Positions 1-6,124 of a DNA stretch of 9,503 nt are shown in pieces (position 1 is the stretch's first letter; the number at the start of each line of letters is the position of its first letter). Source of the stretch: Thermoplasmatales archaeon ex4484_36. Lineage in GTDB: Archaea; Thermoplasmatota; Penumbrarchaeia; Penumbrarchaeales; EX4484-36. Below the pieces are notes generated by a model. It saw only the letters and a program-made list of their open reading frames with translations. It was not told the origin of the DNA and ran no database searches. The stretch spans positions 1 through 9,503 of the forward strand of contig NJDV01000012.1 in assembly GCA_002254765.1 (NCBI GenBank). Reading direction: 5' to 3'. Both the position numbers and the translations under genes were made by a program.

Positions 1-324
1 AAAGCTGAGGGGTATAGGGAGATGAGAGAGGTACCCCTCTCTGGGGTCGTGGGCTCGGGCTACTTCCAGGGGAGGGCAGACCTGGTGATGGTGGGGAATG
101 AGGTCTATCTCTTCGACTACAAATACTCTAAAGGAGGTGATGATGAGAAGCTGCGGGAGATGTACTCTGAGCAGATGGAGAAGTACGCGGAGGTGCTTGA
201 GAGGGCATATCCTTCCCTTGTGGTGCACCCCTTCATAGTGGTGATTCCCGGGGGAAGACTGCTCCCTGCGGCCCGAAAAGGGGGGAATTTAAAGAAAAAT
301 ATATATAGGGATAATTTCAATTAG
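1..324 (+). CDS. C-terminal fragment of a RecB/AddA-type nuclease (probable UvrD/RecB-like helicase-nuclease), 5' truncated by window edge
   Basis: The reading frame is open from base 1 with no stop, so the gene begins outside the window and the ATG at 22 is probably internal. The visible 107 residues match the pattern of the PD-(D/E)XK nuclease at the C-terminus of RecB, AddA and related UvrD-family proteins: a GxxD motif (QGRAD, Asp at 79-81), a beta strand ending in the catalytic D-Y-K triad (Asp 115-117, Lys 121-123), then a helix with the Q-x-x-x-Y motif (Gln 172-174, Tyr 184-186). A further hydrophobic strand (HPFIVVIPGG) follows, as in this fold. In the family the Asp and Lys residues bind metal and cleave DNA during end resection. 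The helicase part is not visible, so a stand-alone nuclease of the RecB/Cas4 type remains possible. The last codons overlap an AT-rich promoter for the next operon. The nuclease call is fairly sure, the helicase inference less so. Confidence 0.72.
   Translation, partial: KAEGYREMREVPLSGVVGSGYFQGRADLVMVGNEVYLFDYKYSKGGDDEKLREMYSEQMEKYAEVLERAYPSLVVHPFIVVIPGGRLLPAARKGGNLKKNIYRDNFN
286..308 (+). promoter_or_regulatory. TATA-like promoter element for the smc-scpA-scpB operon
   Basis: A sharply AT-rich patch in GC-rich DNA contains TTTAAAG (288-294) and AAATATATATA (297-307), resembling an archaeal TATA box with an A-rich BRE-like flank. It lies inside the last codons of the upstream nuclease gene. 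Archaeal initiation about 25 bases downstream of the box would place the transcript start near 328-333, giving smc a leader of about 80 bases. The position is inferred from composition and spacing only. Confidence 0.55.
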
Positions 325-337
325 GGTTTGCAGGGAT

Positions 338-364
338 GGGAGCACTCAAAGGGAGTCGTGCCCC
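338..364 (+). other. Possible hairpin in the smc leader
   Basis: GGG-A-GCAC (338-345) can pair with GTGC-CCC (358-364), leaving one bulged A. Two more inner pairs are possible (TC 346-347 with GA 353-354). No T-run follows, so it is not an obvious intrinsic terminator for the upstream gene. It lies between the predicted transcript start and the smc start codon, where a leader structure could form. A chance stem of this size in GC-rich DNA cannot be excluded. Confidence 0.25.
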
Positions 365-401
365 GGGTGAATGAACGTTAAAAAGCCTGATGGTTGATAC
401 C

Positions 402-409
402 GAGGAGGG
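402..409 (+). promoter_or_regulatory. Ribosome binding site that decides the smc start
   Basis: GAGGAGGG lies four bases before the GTG at 414 and complements the archaeal 16S rRNA 3' end. The alternative in-frame ATG at 390 has no comparable site upstream (only AT-rich sequence and GCCTG). It would also add eight residues ahead of the normal SMC N-terminus. The GTG is therefore preferred. Confidence 0.6.
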
Positions 410-413
410 CCCC

Positions 414-3400
414 GTGTATCTGAAAAAAATCGTAATGGAGAATTTTAAATCCTTCCGGGGCAAGGTGGTGATACCCCTCCCTCAGGGGTTCACAGGTATC
501 ACCGGCCCCAACGGCTCTGGAAAGAGCAACATAGCGGATGCTATCCTCTTTATTGTAGGAAAGAGCTCCAAGGCCCTAAGAGCGCAGAGGCAGACTGACC
601 TGATATACAACGGCGGTCCCCGGGGGAAGCCAGCTAGCCGCTGCAGCGTGGAACTGATCTTTGACAACACTGACAGAATGATCCCCTACGATGCCGACGA
701 GGTCCGCTTCACGAAAATGGTCAAGAGGAAGGGGAAGGGGGAGGATGGTGAGGAGAGGTACTCCGCCTACTACTATCTCAACGGGAGGAGGGTGACTGCA
801 TCGGAGTTTGACACCCTCTTCACATCATCCCGCATATCCACCGATGCTTACAATATAATCCAGCAGGGGGATGTGAACCAGCTTGTGGTCATGGGGCCCA
901 CGGATAGGAGGAGGGTTCTTGAGGCCATATCCGGCATAGCGAAGTACGACGAGGAGATCAACAGGGCGATGAACCAGAAGGCCAAGGCGGAGGAGGGTAT
1001 AGAGAAGCTGGAAGAGAAGAGGCGGGAGATAGAGAAGGAGGTTCGTTCTCTGAAGAAGTCCGTTGAGAGGGCCCTTAAGTACAAGGAGCTCAGAGAGAGG
1101 CTGAAGAGACTCAAAATGGAGACCCTTGTCAAGGAGCTATACCTCGCCCTCAAAGAGGTGGAGACACGTCGGGAGCAGCTCATAAAGAACAGCTCTGAGA
1201 TCTCCGAGCTGAAGGGGAAGCTGCCCCGCCTGGAGAGCAAGATAAGGGAGGCCGCCGAGAAGGTTGAGAAGCTCGATGAGGAGATAGCTAGGATGGGAGG
1301 GGAGGAGGTGAGGAGGACCAAGGAGAAGCTGGACGAGGCCAGGCGGGAGTACTTCCAGATTAAGGCGGACATAGAGAGGGCAGGAGACGCCCTTGCGGCG
1401 GAGGAGAGGGAGCTTAAGGACATAAGGTCTAGAATAGGGGGCCTCAAGAAGTTCTTGAAGGAGAAGAGGGAGCTGGCGGAGAAGAGGTCAAAACTGGCTG
1501 CGGTGGAGGAGAGGCTCAGATCCACGGAGGGGATGCTTCAGGAGCTCAGGAGGGGTGTTGAGGACTTGGAGGAGAGGATCGAGACAGAGAGGTACGAATT
1601 GAGAGTGGCAAAGCAGAGCCTGAAGGAGACCCGCCGGAAAGTGGAGGAGGTCGAGAGGCTGGAGGAGCTTAAAAAGAAGCTCATTAGCCTCAAGGGCGAG
1701 GAAGGCAGGCTGAAGAAGGAGATCGAGAAGAGCACGGAGAGGATAAGGAAGCTCGATGCGCAGATAAGGGATAAGAGCGCAGAGGTGGGAGGTGGGAAGC
1801 TCACCGAGACCGCCAGGGCGGTCCTTGAGGTCCTGGCATACAGGGACCGGAGGGAGATCGACGGCATATACGGCACTGTGGGGGAACTCATGGAGGTCCC
1901 TGAGGAGTACTCCATAGCCATACAGGCTGCCGCAGGAGGCCTCATGCACGCTATCGTGGTGAAAGACGACGAGGTCATGGAGAGGTGTATAAGGAAACTC
2001 AAGGAGGGCAGGGTGGGAAGGGCGCACTTCATACCCCTCAACAAGGTGGTTCCGAGCAAGCCCCGGGCAAAGGCCCTGATGATAGAGGGCGAGCCCGACG
2101 TCATAGGCTTCGCCTTAAACCTGATCAAGTTCGACGAGAGGTACCGCCAGGCCTTAAGCTACGTCTTCAGGGACACCATCATTGTAAAGGACCTGAAGGC
2201 CCTCCGCAGGCATATGGGAGGAGTTAAGCTGGTGACCCCCGAGGGGGACATAGCGGACCCCGGGGGCGGGGTCTTCGGCGGATACACCCCCAAGAAAGCC
2301 ACCCGAAAGTTTGACCTTCTGTCCGCCACACAGGAAATAAGGAAGCTCCAGGAGGAGATGGGACGAGTTACGGAGGAGAGGGACAGACTCCTCCAAGAGC
2401 ACAGGGAGGTCAGCGGGGAGATTATAAGGATAGAGAAGGAGATAGAGCGGCTGCTTGCCACCAAGGAGGCCTTAGGGGACCACATCCAGAAGTATGAGGA
2501 GGATGTGAAAAAGCACCAGAAGTCCTTGCAGGAGCTTCAGGCACAGCGTAAGGAGGCCTTAGGGAGGATAGAGGGCCTAAACAAGGAGAGAGAGAAGCTC
2601 ATTGGAGAGATGGAGGCCCTGCGGGGAGAGACCGAGAAGCTGACCGCCGAGAAGGAGGCCCTGGAGGAGAGGGTGCGAGAGCTTATGCCCCAGAAGCTGA
2701 AGGAGGAGCTCAAGGCTTTGAAGGGGAAGGAGGGCGAGCTTTCAGCCACTCTCTCAGAGCTTCAGAAGGAGCATGCGAGGGTGTCCACTCAGGTAGAGGG
2801 GGCCGGGAGGGAGCTTGACTCTCTTAAGAGGAGGGAGCCCGAGAAGATTAAGCACATAGAGGAGCTCCGAGAGCAAATAAGGGCCTCAGAGGGAGAGCTG
2901 GACAAGAAGGAGAGGGCAGTGAAGGCTCTGGAGGAGCTGATGGAGAGGATGAGTGAGAAGCAGAAGGACCTCTACGACGCAAAACACCAGTGGGAGATGA
3001 AGCAGAGCGAGCTGGAGGCGGAGAGGAGAGAGGTGAAGGACCGCATCTCAATACTTGAAAACTTCGTTCTGGACATAAGAAGGAACATCCGGGAGGCGGA
3101 GAAGAAGGCAGAGAGCCTGCGCGAGCAGCTGCTGAGTTACCCGGGGTGGGAGGAGGTCAGCGCCGAGGCCCTCCCGGCGCTGGAGGATCTGAATGCGGAG
3201 ATCAGGGGGATCGAGAGGGAGATGGAGGGAATGGGGGACGTGAACATGGAGGCGGTCAGGGAGTATGAGATGAAGAGCGAGGCCCTCAAAAAGCTTAAAG
3301 AGCGCCTGGGCACCCTGAAGGAGGAGAGGAGGTGCCTTGAGAGACTGATAGAGGAGACGAGTAAGAAGAAGAAGGAGAGGTTCATGGAGACCTTCCAGAA

Positions 3401-3899
3401 CGTAAACGAGAACTTCGGGGAGGTGTTCTCAAGGGTCACCGGAGGGGGCCAGGCGAAGCTTACCCTGGAGAACAGCGAAGACCCCTTCCAGGGGGGTCTT
3501 CACATATGGGCACAGCCCCCGGGGAAGAAGGTCCAGAGGATAGAAGCCCTCTCTGGAGGTGAGAAGGCACTGACCTCAATATGCTTCATAATGGCCATTC
3601 AGAGGTATGACCCCTCTCCCTTCTACTTCTTCGACGAGATAGACCAAAACCTAGATGCAGTGAACGCAGAACTTGTGGCGAAGATGATCAAGAAGAACTC
3701 CGAAAGGGCTCAGTTTATAGTTATATCTTTAAGGAAGGTCACCTTAAAGGAAGCTGATTACTTAATTGGTGTGCTTCCCCGGGAGAAGGGCACCTCTGAC
3801 GTGATAGCTAGGTTCAACATAGAAGAGGTGAGACCAGAATGGGAGAGATCCGCCGAAGGGGCGGAGAAGGCATCCGAGGGAGGTGGTGAGAACGCCTGA
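414..3899 (+). CDS. smc: SMC chromosome-partition/condensin ATPase
   Basis: Structural maintenance of chromosomes protein of about 1161 residues, the usual SMC length. It dimerises through its hinge and uses ATP to organise and segregate DNA together with ScpA and ScpB. Domains in order, counted from GTG 414: N-terminal ATPase lobe with YLKKI..NFKSF and Walker A GPNGSGKS at 31-38; a QQGDV..R..LEAISGIAKYDEE segment at about residue 150; coiled coil to about 480, rich in Glu, Lys, Leu and Arg; hinge at about 483-624 with the glycine-rich DPGGGVFGG; returning coiled coil to about 970; C-terminal lobe with signature LSGGE at 1046-1050, Walker B FFDE with Asp1074 and catalytic Glu1075, D-loop DQNLD, and the H-loop-region strand QFIVISLRK typical of archaeal SMCs. 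The start is GTG 414, chosen from the ribosome binding site and from archaeal SMCs usually beginning at the YLKKI strand; ATG 390 is the alternative. The stop overlaps the start of scpA. All key ATPase residues are present, with no frameshift. Identification is essentially certain. Confidence 0.97.
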   Translation: MYLKKIVMENFKSFRGKVVIPLPQGFTGITGPNGSGKSNIADAILFIVGKSSKALRAQRQTDLIYNGGPRGKPASRCSVELIFDNTDRMIPYDADEVRFTKMVKRKGKGEDGEERYSAYYYLNGRRVTASEFDTLFTSSRISTDAYNIIQQGDVNQLVVMGPTDRRRVLEAISGIAKYDEEINRAMNQKAKAEEGIEKLEEKRREIEKEVRSLKKSVERALKYKELRERLKRLKMETLVKELYLALKEVETRREQLIKNSSEISELKGKLPRLESKIREAAEKVEKLDEEIARMGGEEVRRTKEKLDEARREYFQIKADIERAGDALAAEERELKDIRSRIGGLKKFLKEKRELAEKRSKLAAVEERLRSTEGMLQELRRGVEDLEERIETERYELRVAKQSLKETRRKVEEVERLEELKKKLISLKGEEGRLKKEIEKSTERIRKLDAQIRDKSAEVGGGKLTETARAVLEVLAYRDRREIDGIYGTVGELMEVPEEYSIAIQAAAGGLMHAIVVKDDEVMERCIRKLKEGRVGRAHFIPLNKVVPSKPRAKALMIEGEPDVIGFALNLIKFDERYRQALSYVFRDTIIVKDLKALRRHMGGVKLVTPEGDIADPGGGVFGGYTPKKATRKFDLLSATQEIRKLQEEMGRVTEERDRLLQEHREVSGEIIRIEKEIERLLATKEALGDHIQKYEEDVKKHQKSLQELQAQRKEALGRIEGLNKEREKLIGEMEALRGETEKLTAEKEALEERVRELMPQKLKEELKALKGKEGELSATLSELQKEHARVSTQVEGAGRELDSLKRREPEKIKHIEELREQIRASEGELDKKERAVKALEELMERMSEKQKDLYDAKHQWEMKQSELEAERREVKDRISILENFVLDIRRNIREAEKKAESLREQLLSYPGWEEVSAEALPALEDLNAEIRGIEREMEGMGDVNMEAVREYEMKSEALKKLKERLGTLKEERRCLERLIEETSKKKKERFMETFQNVNENFGEVFSRVTGGGQAKLTLENSEDPFQGGLHIWAQPPGKKVQRIEALSGGEKALTSICFIMAIQRYDPSPFYFFDEIDQNLDAVNAELVAKMIKKNSERAQFIVISLRKVTLKEADYLIGVLPREKGTSDVIARFNIEEVRPEWERSAEGAEKASEGGGENA

Positions 3900-4806
3900 G
3901 GAGACCGCCCCCTCTCAGAATGATGCCCTGAAGAGGGTCATGGACCACCTCCTCATAGAGAGGAGCCTTATAGACGACTCCACCGCTTCCCCGGAGAGGA
4001 TAGACAGATATCTTCAGATCCTAGGTCAGGTGAGCGAGGGGTTTCACCTCCACCTTAAAGACCCCGTGGACAGGGCCATCTCCTGGGTGTTCGAGCTTGC
4101 ACTCTCAGGTGAGATAGACCCCTGGAATGTTGATCTGGTGAGCTTCTCCATGATGTACGCCCGGAGGGTGCAGGAGGAGACCGGCATAGACCTTGTTGTT
4201 GCAGGGAAGATAATTGAACTTGCCTGGTCCATCCACAGGAGAAAGGCCGATGTAGCTTTCGAAGACCTTATGGAGAGTCTCATAGAACCTGAGGAGGAGC
4301 TCCCCGTGGGCGGATGGGACTGGATAGAGGATGACCTTGACCTTGTGATAACCCACGAAGTGGTATCCAGTGAGGAGAGCCCCCTGGACCTCATGGTGGT
4401 CCACAGCGGCAAGAGGCCTGTGACACTCCTTGAGCTACTTGACGCCCTCAAGGACGCCCAGGAGGAGGCGGAGAGGCTGAAAAAGGTAAGGGAGAAGAGG
4501 GAAAAGCTGAAGAAGCTTCAGATGGAGATGGGGAAGAAGAAGGTGGGGGAGAGGGTCTTTTCGGAGAACCTGGAGGAGGACTTAAAGAGGGTCATGAGCA
4601 GGATCAACCGCTACAACGGCAGGCCCATAGAGTTCAAGAAAATCTACGGCAGCGATGGAATAGACCTCATAACTGCCTTCGTGGCTATCCTCCACCTTGC
4701 TAAGAAGAGGAGCATTGACGTCTGGCAGAAGTCAAAGCCCCATGGGGAGATATATATTCTGAATCTGAAGCACAGGAGGGTGGGGGAGGGGGGCAAAAAC
4801 ACCTGA
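3883..4806 (+). CDS. scpA: Kleisin ScpA, segregation and condensation protein A
   Basis: ScpA bridges the two SMC heads and recruits ScpB, closing the condensin ring. The N-terminal domain contains the hallmark G-x-IDPW-x-x-D-L segment (IDPW at residues 78-81), followed by helices resembling the DL..AG.....A..I..R.K stretch of the family. A lysine/glutamate-rich region after RPVTLLELLDAL (about 183-225) looks helical or coiled. A C-terminal winged helix (about 235-296, with IDLITAFVAILHLAKKRSIDVWQ) would bind the SMC cap. At about 307 residues it is somewhat longer than many archaeal ScpAs. The start is GTG 3883 or the adjacent GTG 3886; GGGAGGTG at 3878-3885 runs into them, so initiation may be by coupling. 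The first ATG in frame (3940, residue 20) would leave the following helix intact and cannot be excluded. It overlaps the smc stop by 17 bases, which implies translation coupled to smc and fits fixed stoichiometry. Confidence 0.93.
   Translation: MVRTPEETAPSQNDALKRVMDHLLIERSLIDDSTASPERIDRYLQILGQVSEGFHLHLKDPVDRAISWVFELALSGEIDPWNVDLVSFSMMYARRVQEETGIDLVVAGKIIELAWSIHRRKADVAFEDLMESLIEPEEELPVGGWDWIEDDLDLVITHEVVSSEESPLDLMVVHSGKRPVTLLELLDALKDAQEEAERLKKVREKREKLKKLQMEMGKKKVGERVFSENLEEDLKRVMSRINRYNGRPIEFKKIYGSDGIDLITAFVAILHLAKKRSIDVWQKSKPHGEIYILNLKHRRVGEGGKNT
4775..4793 (+). other. G-run cluster at the end of scpA
   Basis: Runs of three, five and six G separated by single A or T bases lie a few codons before the scpA stop, encoding part of a Gly/Glu tail. 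The transcript could form a G-quadruplex if the longest run is split or GG steps are used. It sits just before the scpB ribosome binding site. This is a compositional observation only; the purine-rich codon use of the genome could produce it without function. Confidence 0.2.
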
Positions 4807-4818
4807 AGGTGGTTTGAT

Positions 4819-5394
4819 TTGAGCGGAGCGGACAGAAGAGCGAAGCTTATTATTGAGGCGGCCCTCTTCGCCGCGGGGCGCCCCCTGACGGTGGAGGAGC
4901 TCCGAAGGATTACCGGTCTTAAGAAGAAGAGCGTGGAGGTTTTCGTTGAAGCACTTTCAAGGGAGTACAGCGCAAGAGAGACCTCCCTTGAGGTGGGAAG
5001 GTTCGGGGATAAGTGTTTCATGCGCCTCAAGCCGGAGTATGCCCAGGAGGTCTCTCAGCTGGCCCCCCGGGAGGTTCCCCCGGGGGCGCTGAAGACCCTC
5101 GCACTCATCGCCTACCATCAGCCAGTTCCCCAGAGCATGCTTGTGAAGCTCCTTGGGTGCAGGGTCTACGACCATGTGAAGCAGCTTAAGGAGATGGGCC
5201 TCATAAGCTGGGAGCCCTACGGCAACAGTAAGCTTCTGAAGACCACCGAGAGGTTCGCAGATTACTTCGGAATTGAGAGGGGGAACAAAGACGCCATAAG
5301 GGAGTACCTTATGAGAAAGCTCAAGATCAATAAGGAGGGGAGGGTGGAGACGGGCGGGGGCCCTGAGGATTCCTCCGGGGTGGAGGGGCAGTAG
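4819..5394 (+). CDS. scpB: ScpB, segregation and condensation protein B (winged-helix)
   Basis: ScpB binds as a dimer to the middle of ScpA and modulates the SMC ATPase. The 191-residue protein shows two winged-helix units. The first (about 7-75) has KLIIEAALFAAGRPLTVEELRRI, the standard ScpB opening. The second (about 86-155) has LKTLALIAYHQPVPQSMLVKLLGC and VKQLKEMGLI, matching the family pattern A.IAY.QPV......LRG......V..L...GLI, although the usual RG is LGC here. The tail from about 165 is charged and glycine-rich, as in other ScpBs. The start is TTG 4819, 12 bases after the scpA stop, with GAAGGTGGT (4805-4813) as ribosome binding site; no in-frame ATG or GTG sits near the domain start. 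Length matches the family. It completes the smc-scpA-scpB operon. Nothing resembling a terminator follows, but the next gene has its own TATA-like element. Confidence 0.93.
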   Translation: MSGADRRAKLIIEAALFAAGRPLTVEELRRITGLKKKSVEVFVEALSREYSARETSLEVGRFGDKCFMRLKPEYAQEVSQLAPREVPPGALKTLALIAYHQPVPQSMLVKLLGCRVYDHVKQLKEMGLISWEPYGNSKLLKTTERFADYFGIERGNKDAIREYLMRKLKINKEGRVETGGGPEDSSGVEGQ

Positions 5395-5411
5395 CCGGGG
5401 AGGAATGCGGT

Positions 5412-5422
5412 TAGTTTTATAG
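5412..5422 (+). promoter_or_regulatory. TATA-like promoter for the membrane zinc-ribbon gene
   Basis: TTAGTTTTATAG is the only AT-rich element in the 51-base gap after scpB. Its centre lies about 28 bases before the ATG at 5446, so transcription would begin at or within a few bases of the start codon. That, with no GGAGG-type site before the ATG (only AGGG at 5437-5440), suggests a leaderless or nearly leaderless mRNA. Confidence 0.5.
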
Positions 5423-5445
5423 CGGATTGCCTCATTAGGGTAACC

Positions 5446-5976
5446 ATGGACCTCTCCACAGTAGGCTTCAAGGACGTGCTCTTCCTTGTGGGAGCTCTTC
5501 TGGGCTTCGCCTCCGCCTTCCTTATACCGCCCAAGGGAAGGAGGGTTTTGATGGGCGGCAGAATGATCCTCTCGCTGGGACTCATAATAGTTCTTCTGGG
5601 TGCGGTCCTTCTTCTTCTCACGCTCATCTCCAAGAGCGACCTGCGCTGGTGGGTGAACTCCGCAGGGCTCCTTGCCCTGGGAGGAGTGGTCATCCTGGGA
5701 TGGAGGAGGACACGGACCACTGCCCCCTCCCCGGTGGTTGCAAGGGCTATCCCCGGGGAGGGTTCTGAGGCAACCGTCCCACCCCCTGCCGGGACAGCGG
5801 GTGCACCTTCGCCGACTGTGACCTCCCCGGCCCAGCAGACCTCTGCATCCCCCAAGGGCTCAAATGAGGCTGTGAAGGTGGCTTGCCCCTCCTGCGGAGC
5901 AGTCATAACTGTGGAGGCCGGTTCTTCCTGGATAAAGTGCCCCAGATGTGGCCTTGAGGGCAGAATCGGCGGGTGA
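5446..5976 (+). CDS. Uncharacterised three-helix membrane protein with C-terminal zinc ribbon
   Basis: I do not recognise the family. The 176-residue product has three hydrophobic segments: about 10-28 (VLFLVGALLGFASAFLI), 40-61 (ILSLGLIIVLLGAVLLLLTLI) and 70-86 (VNSAGLLALGGVVILGW). A low-complexity linker rich in Pro, Thr, Ala and Ser spans about 90-140. The protein ends in a zinc ribbon with Cys147-x2-Cys150 and Cys165-x2-Cys168 (CPSCG...CPRCG). Positive charges sit in the first loop (KGRR) and after helix three (RRTR), so the positive-inside rule predicts N-terminus out and the linker and ribbon in the cytoplasm. Such ribbons usually bind zinc and mediate protein or nucleic-acid contacts; a specific role is not visible. 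It has its own TATA-like element and a probable terminator downstream, so it appears monocistronic between the condensin and chaperone operons. The coding call is strong: hydrophobic periodicity, CxxC pairs and codon use all agree. Confidence 0.85.
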   Translation: MDLSTVGFKDVLFLVGALLGFASAFLIPPKGRRVLMGGRMILSLGLIIVLLGAVLLLLTLISKSDLRWWVNSAGLLALGGVVILGWRRTRTTAPSPVVARAIPGEGSEATVPPPAGTAGAPSPTVTSPAQQTSASPKGSNEAVKVACPSCGAVITVEAGSSWIKCPRCGLEGRIGG

Positions 5977-6036
5977 GGGCTCTTCTCAGAGGCACACCCG
6001 AGGACCTTAAGCGGGAACCAAACGTTCTGCGGTGTA

Positions 6037-6072
6037 CCTCTTCAGACGGAAGAGGGTTTCGTTGCTTTTTTT
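6037..6072 (+). terminator. Hairpin plus T-run, probable terminator of the membrane zinc-ribbon gene
   Basis: CCTCTTC (6037-6043) and GAAGAGG (6049-6055) form a perfect 7-base-pair stem with a 5-base loop. A run of seven T (6066-6072) follows ten bases later. Archaeal termination depends mainly on T-runs, so the T-run is the stronger signal and the stem supportive. It lies 60 bases after the stop of the preceding gene and just before the chaperone promoter, a sensible place for a transcription boundary. Confidence 0.5.
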
Positions 6073-6081
6073 CAACCGAAA
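6057..6081 (+). repeat. Imperfect inverted repeat before the chaperone TATA element, candidate operator
   Basis: TTTCGTTG (6057-6064) is the reverse complement of CAACCGAAA (6073-6081) apart from one extra C in the right arm. The spacer is CTTTTTTT. The right arm abuts the TATA-like element of the grpE promoter, where a bound repressor would block TFB/TBP access. The spacer is also the T-run of the putative terminator, so the palindrome may be part of that instead. No regulator gene is in the window. Confidence 0.35.
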
Positions 6082-6092
6082 TACACATATAG
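6082..6092 (+). promoter_or_regulatory. TATA-like promoter of the grpE-dnaK-dnaJ operon
   Basis: TACACATATAG with upstream A-rich CCGAAA resembles a TATA box with BRE-like flank. Initiation about 25 bases downstream would fall near 6112-6117, some ten bases before the GTG at 6125, giving a very short leader. A second AT patch (CATTTTAAG, 6099-6107) lies too close to 6125 to serve that start but could serve GTG 6134 or 6146. Confidence 0.5.
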
Positions 6093-6124
6093 AAGTACAT
6101 TTTAAGTGAAAACTCGCCTGGAGC

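Noticed and set aside
848..1525. Long minus-strand open frame opposite smc (225 codons), with similar ones at 1488-2027 and 1538-2128
   Set aside because: Ser/Leu/Phe-rich translations are the antisense of Glu/Lys/Arg-rich coiled coil in purine-rich DNA. The plus strand encodes an unambiguous SMC protein.
5262..5906. Minus-strand open frame of 214 codons across the scpB end and the membrane gene
   Set aside because: The plus strand has a promoter, transmembrane helices and zinc ribbon there. The reverse product is low-complexity and spans two genes.
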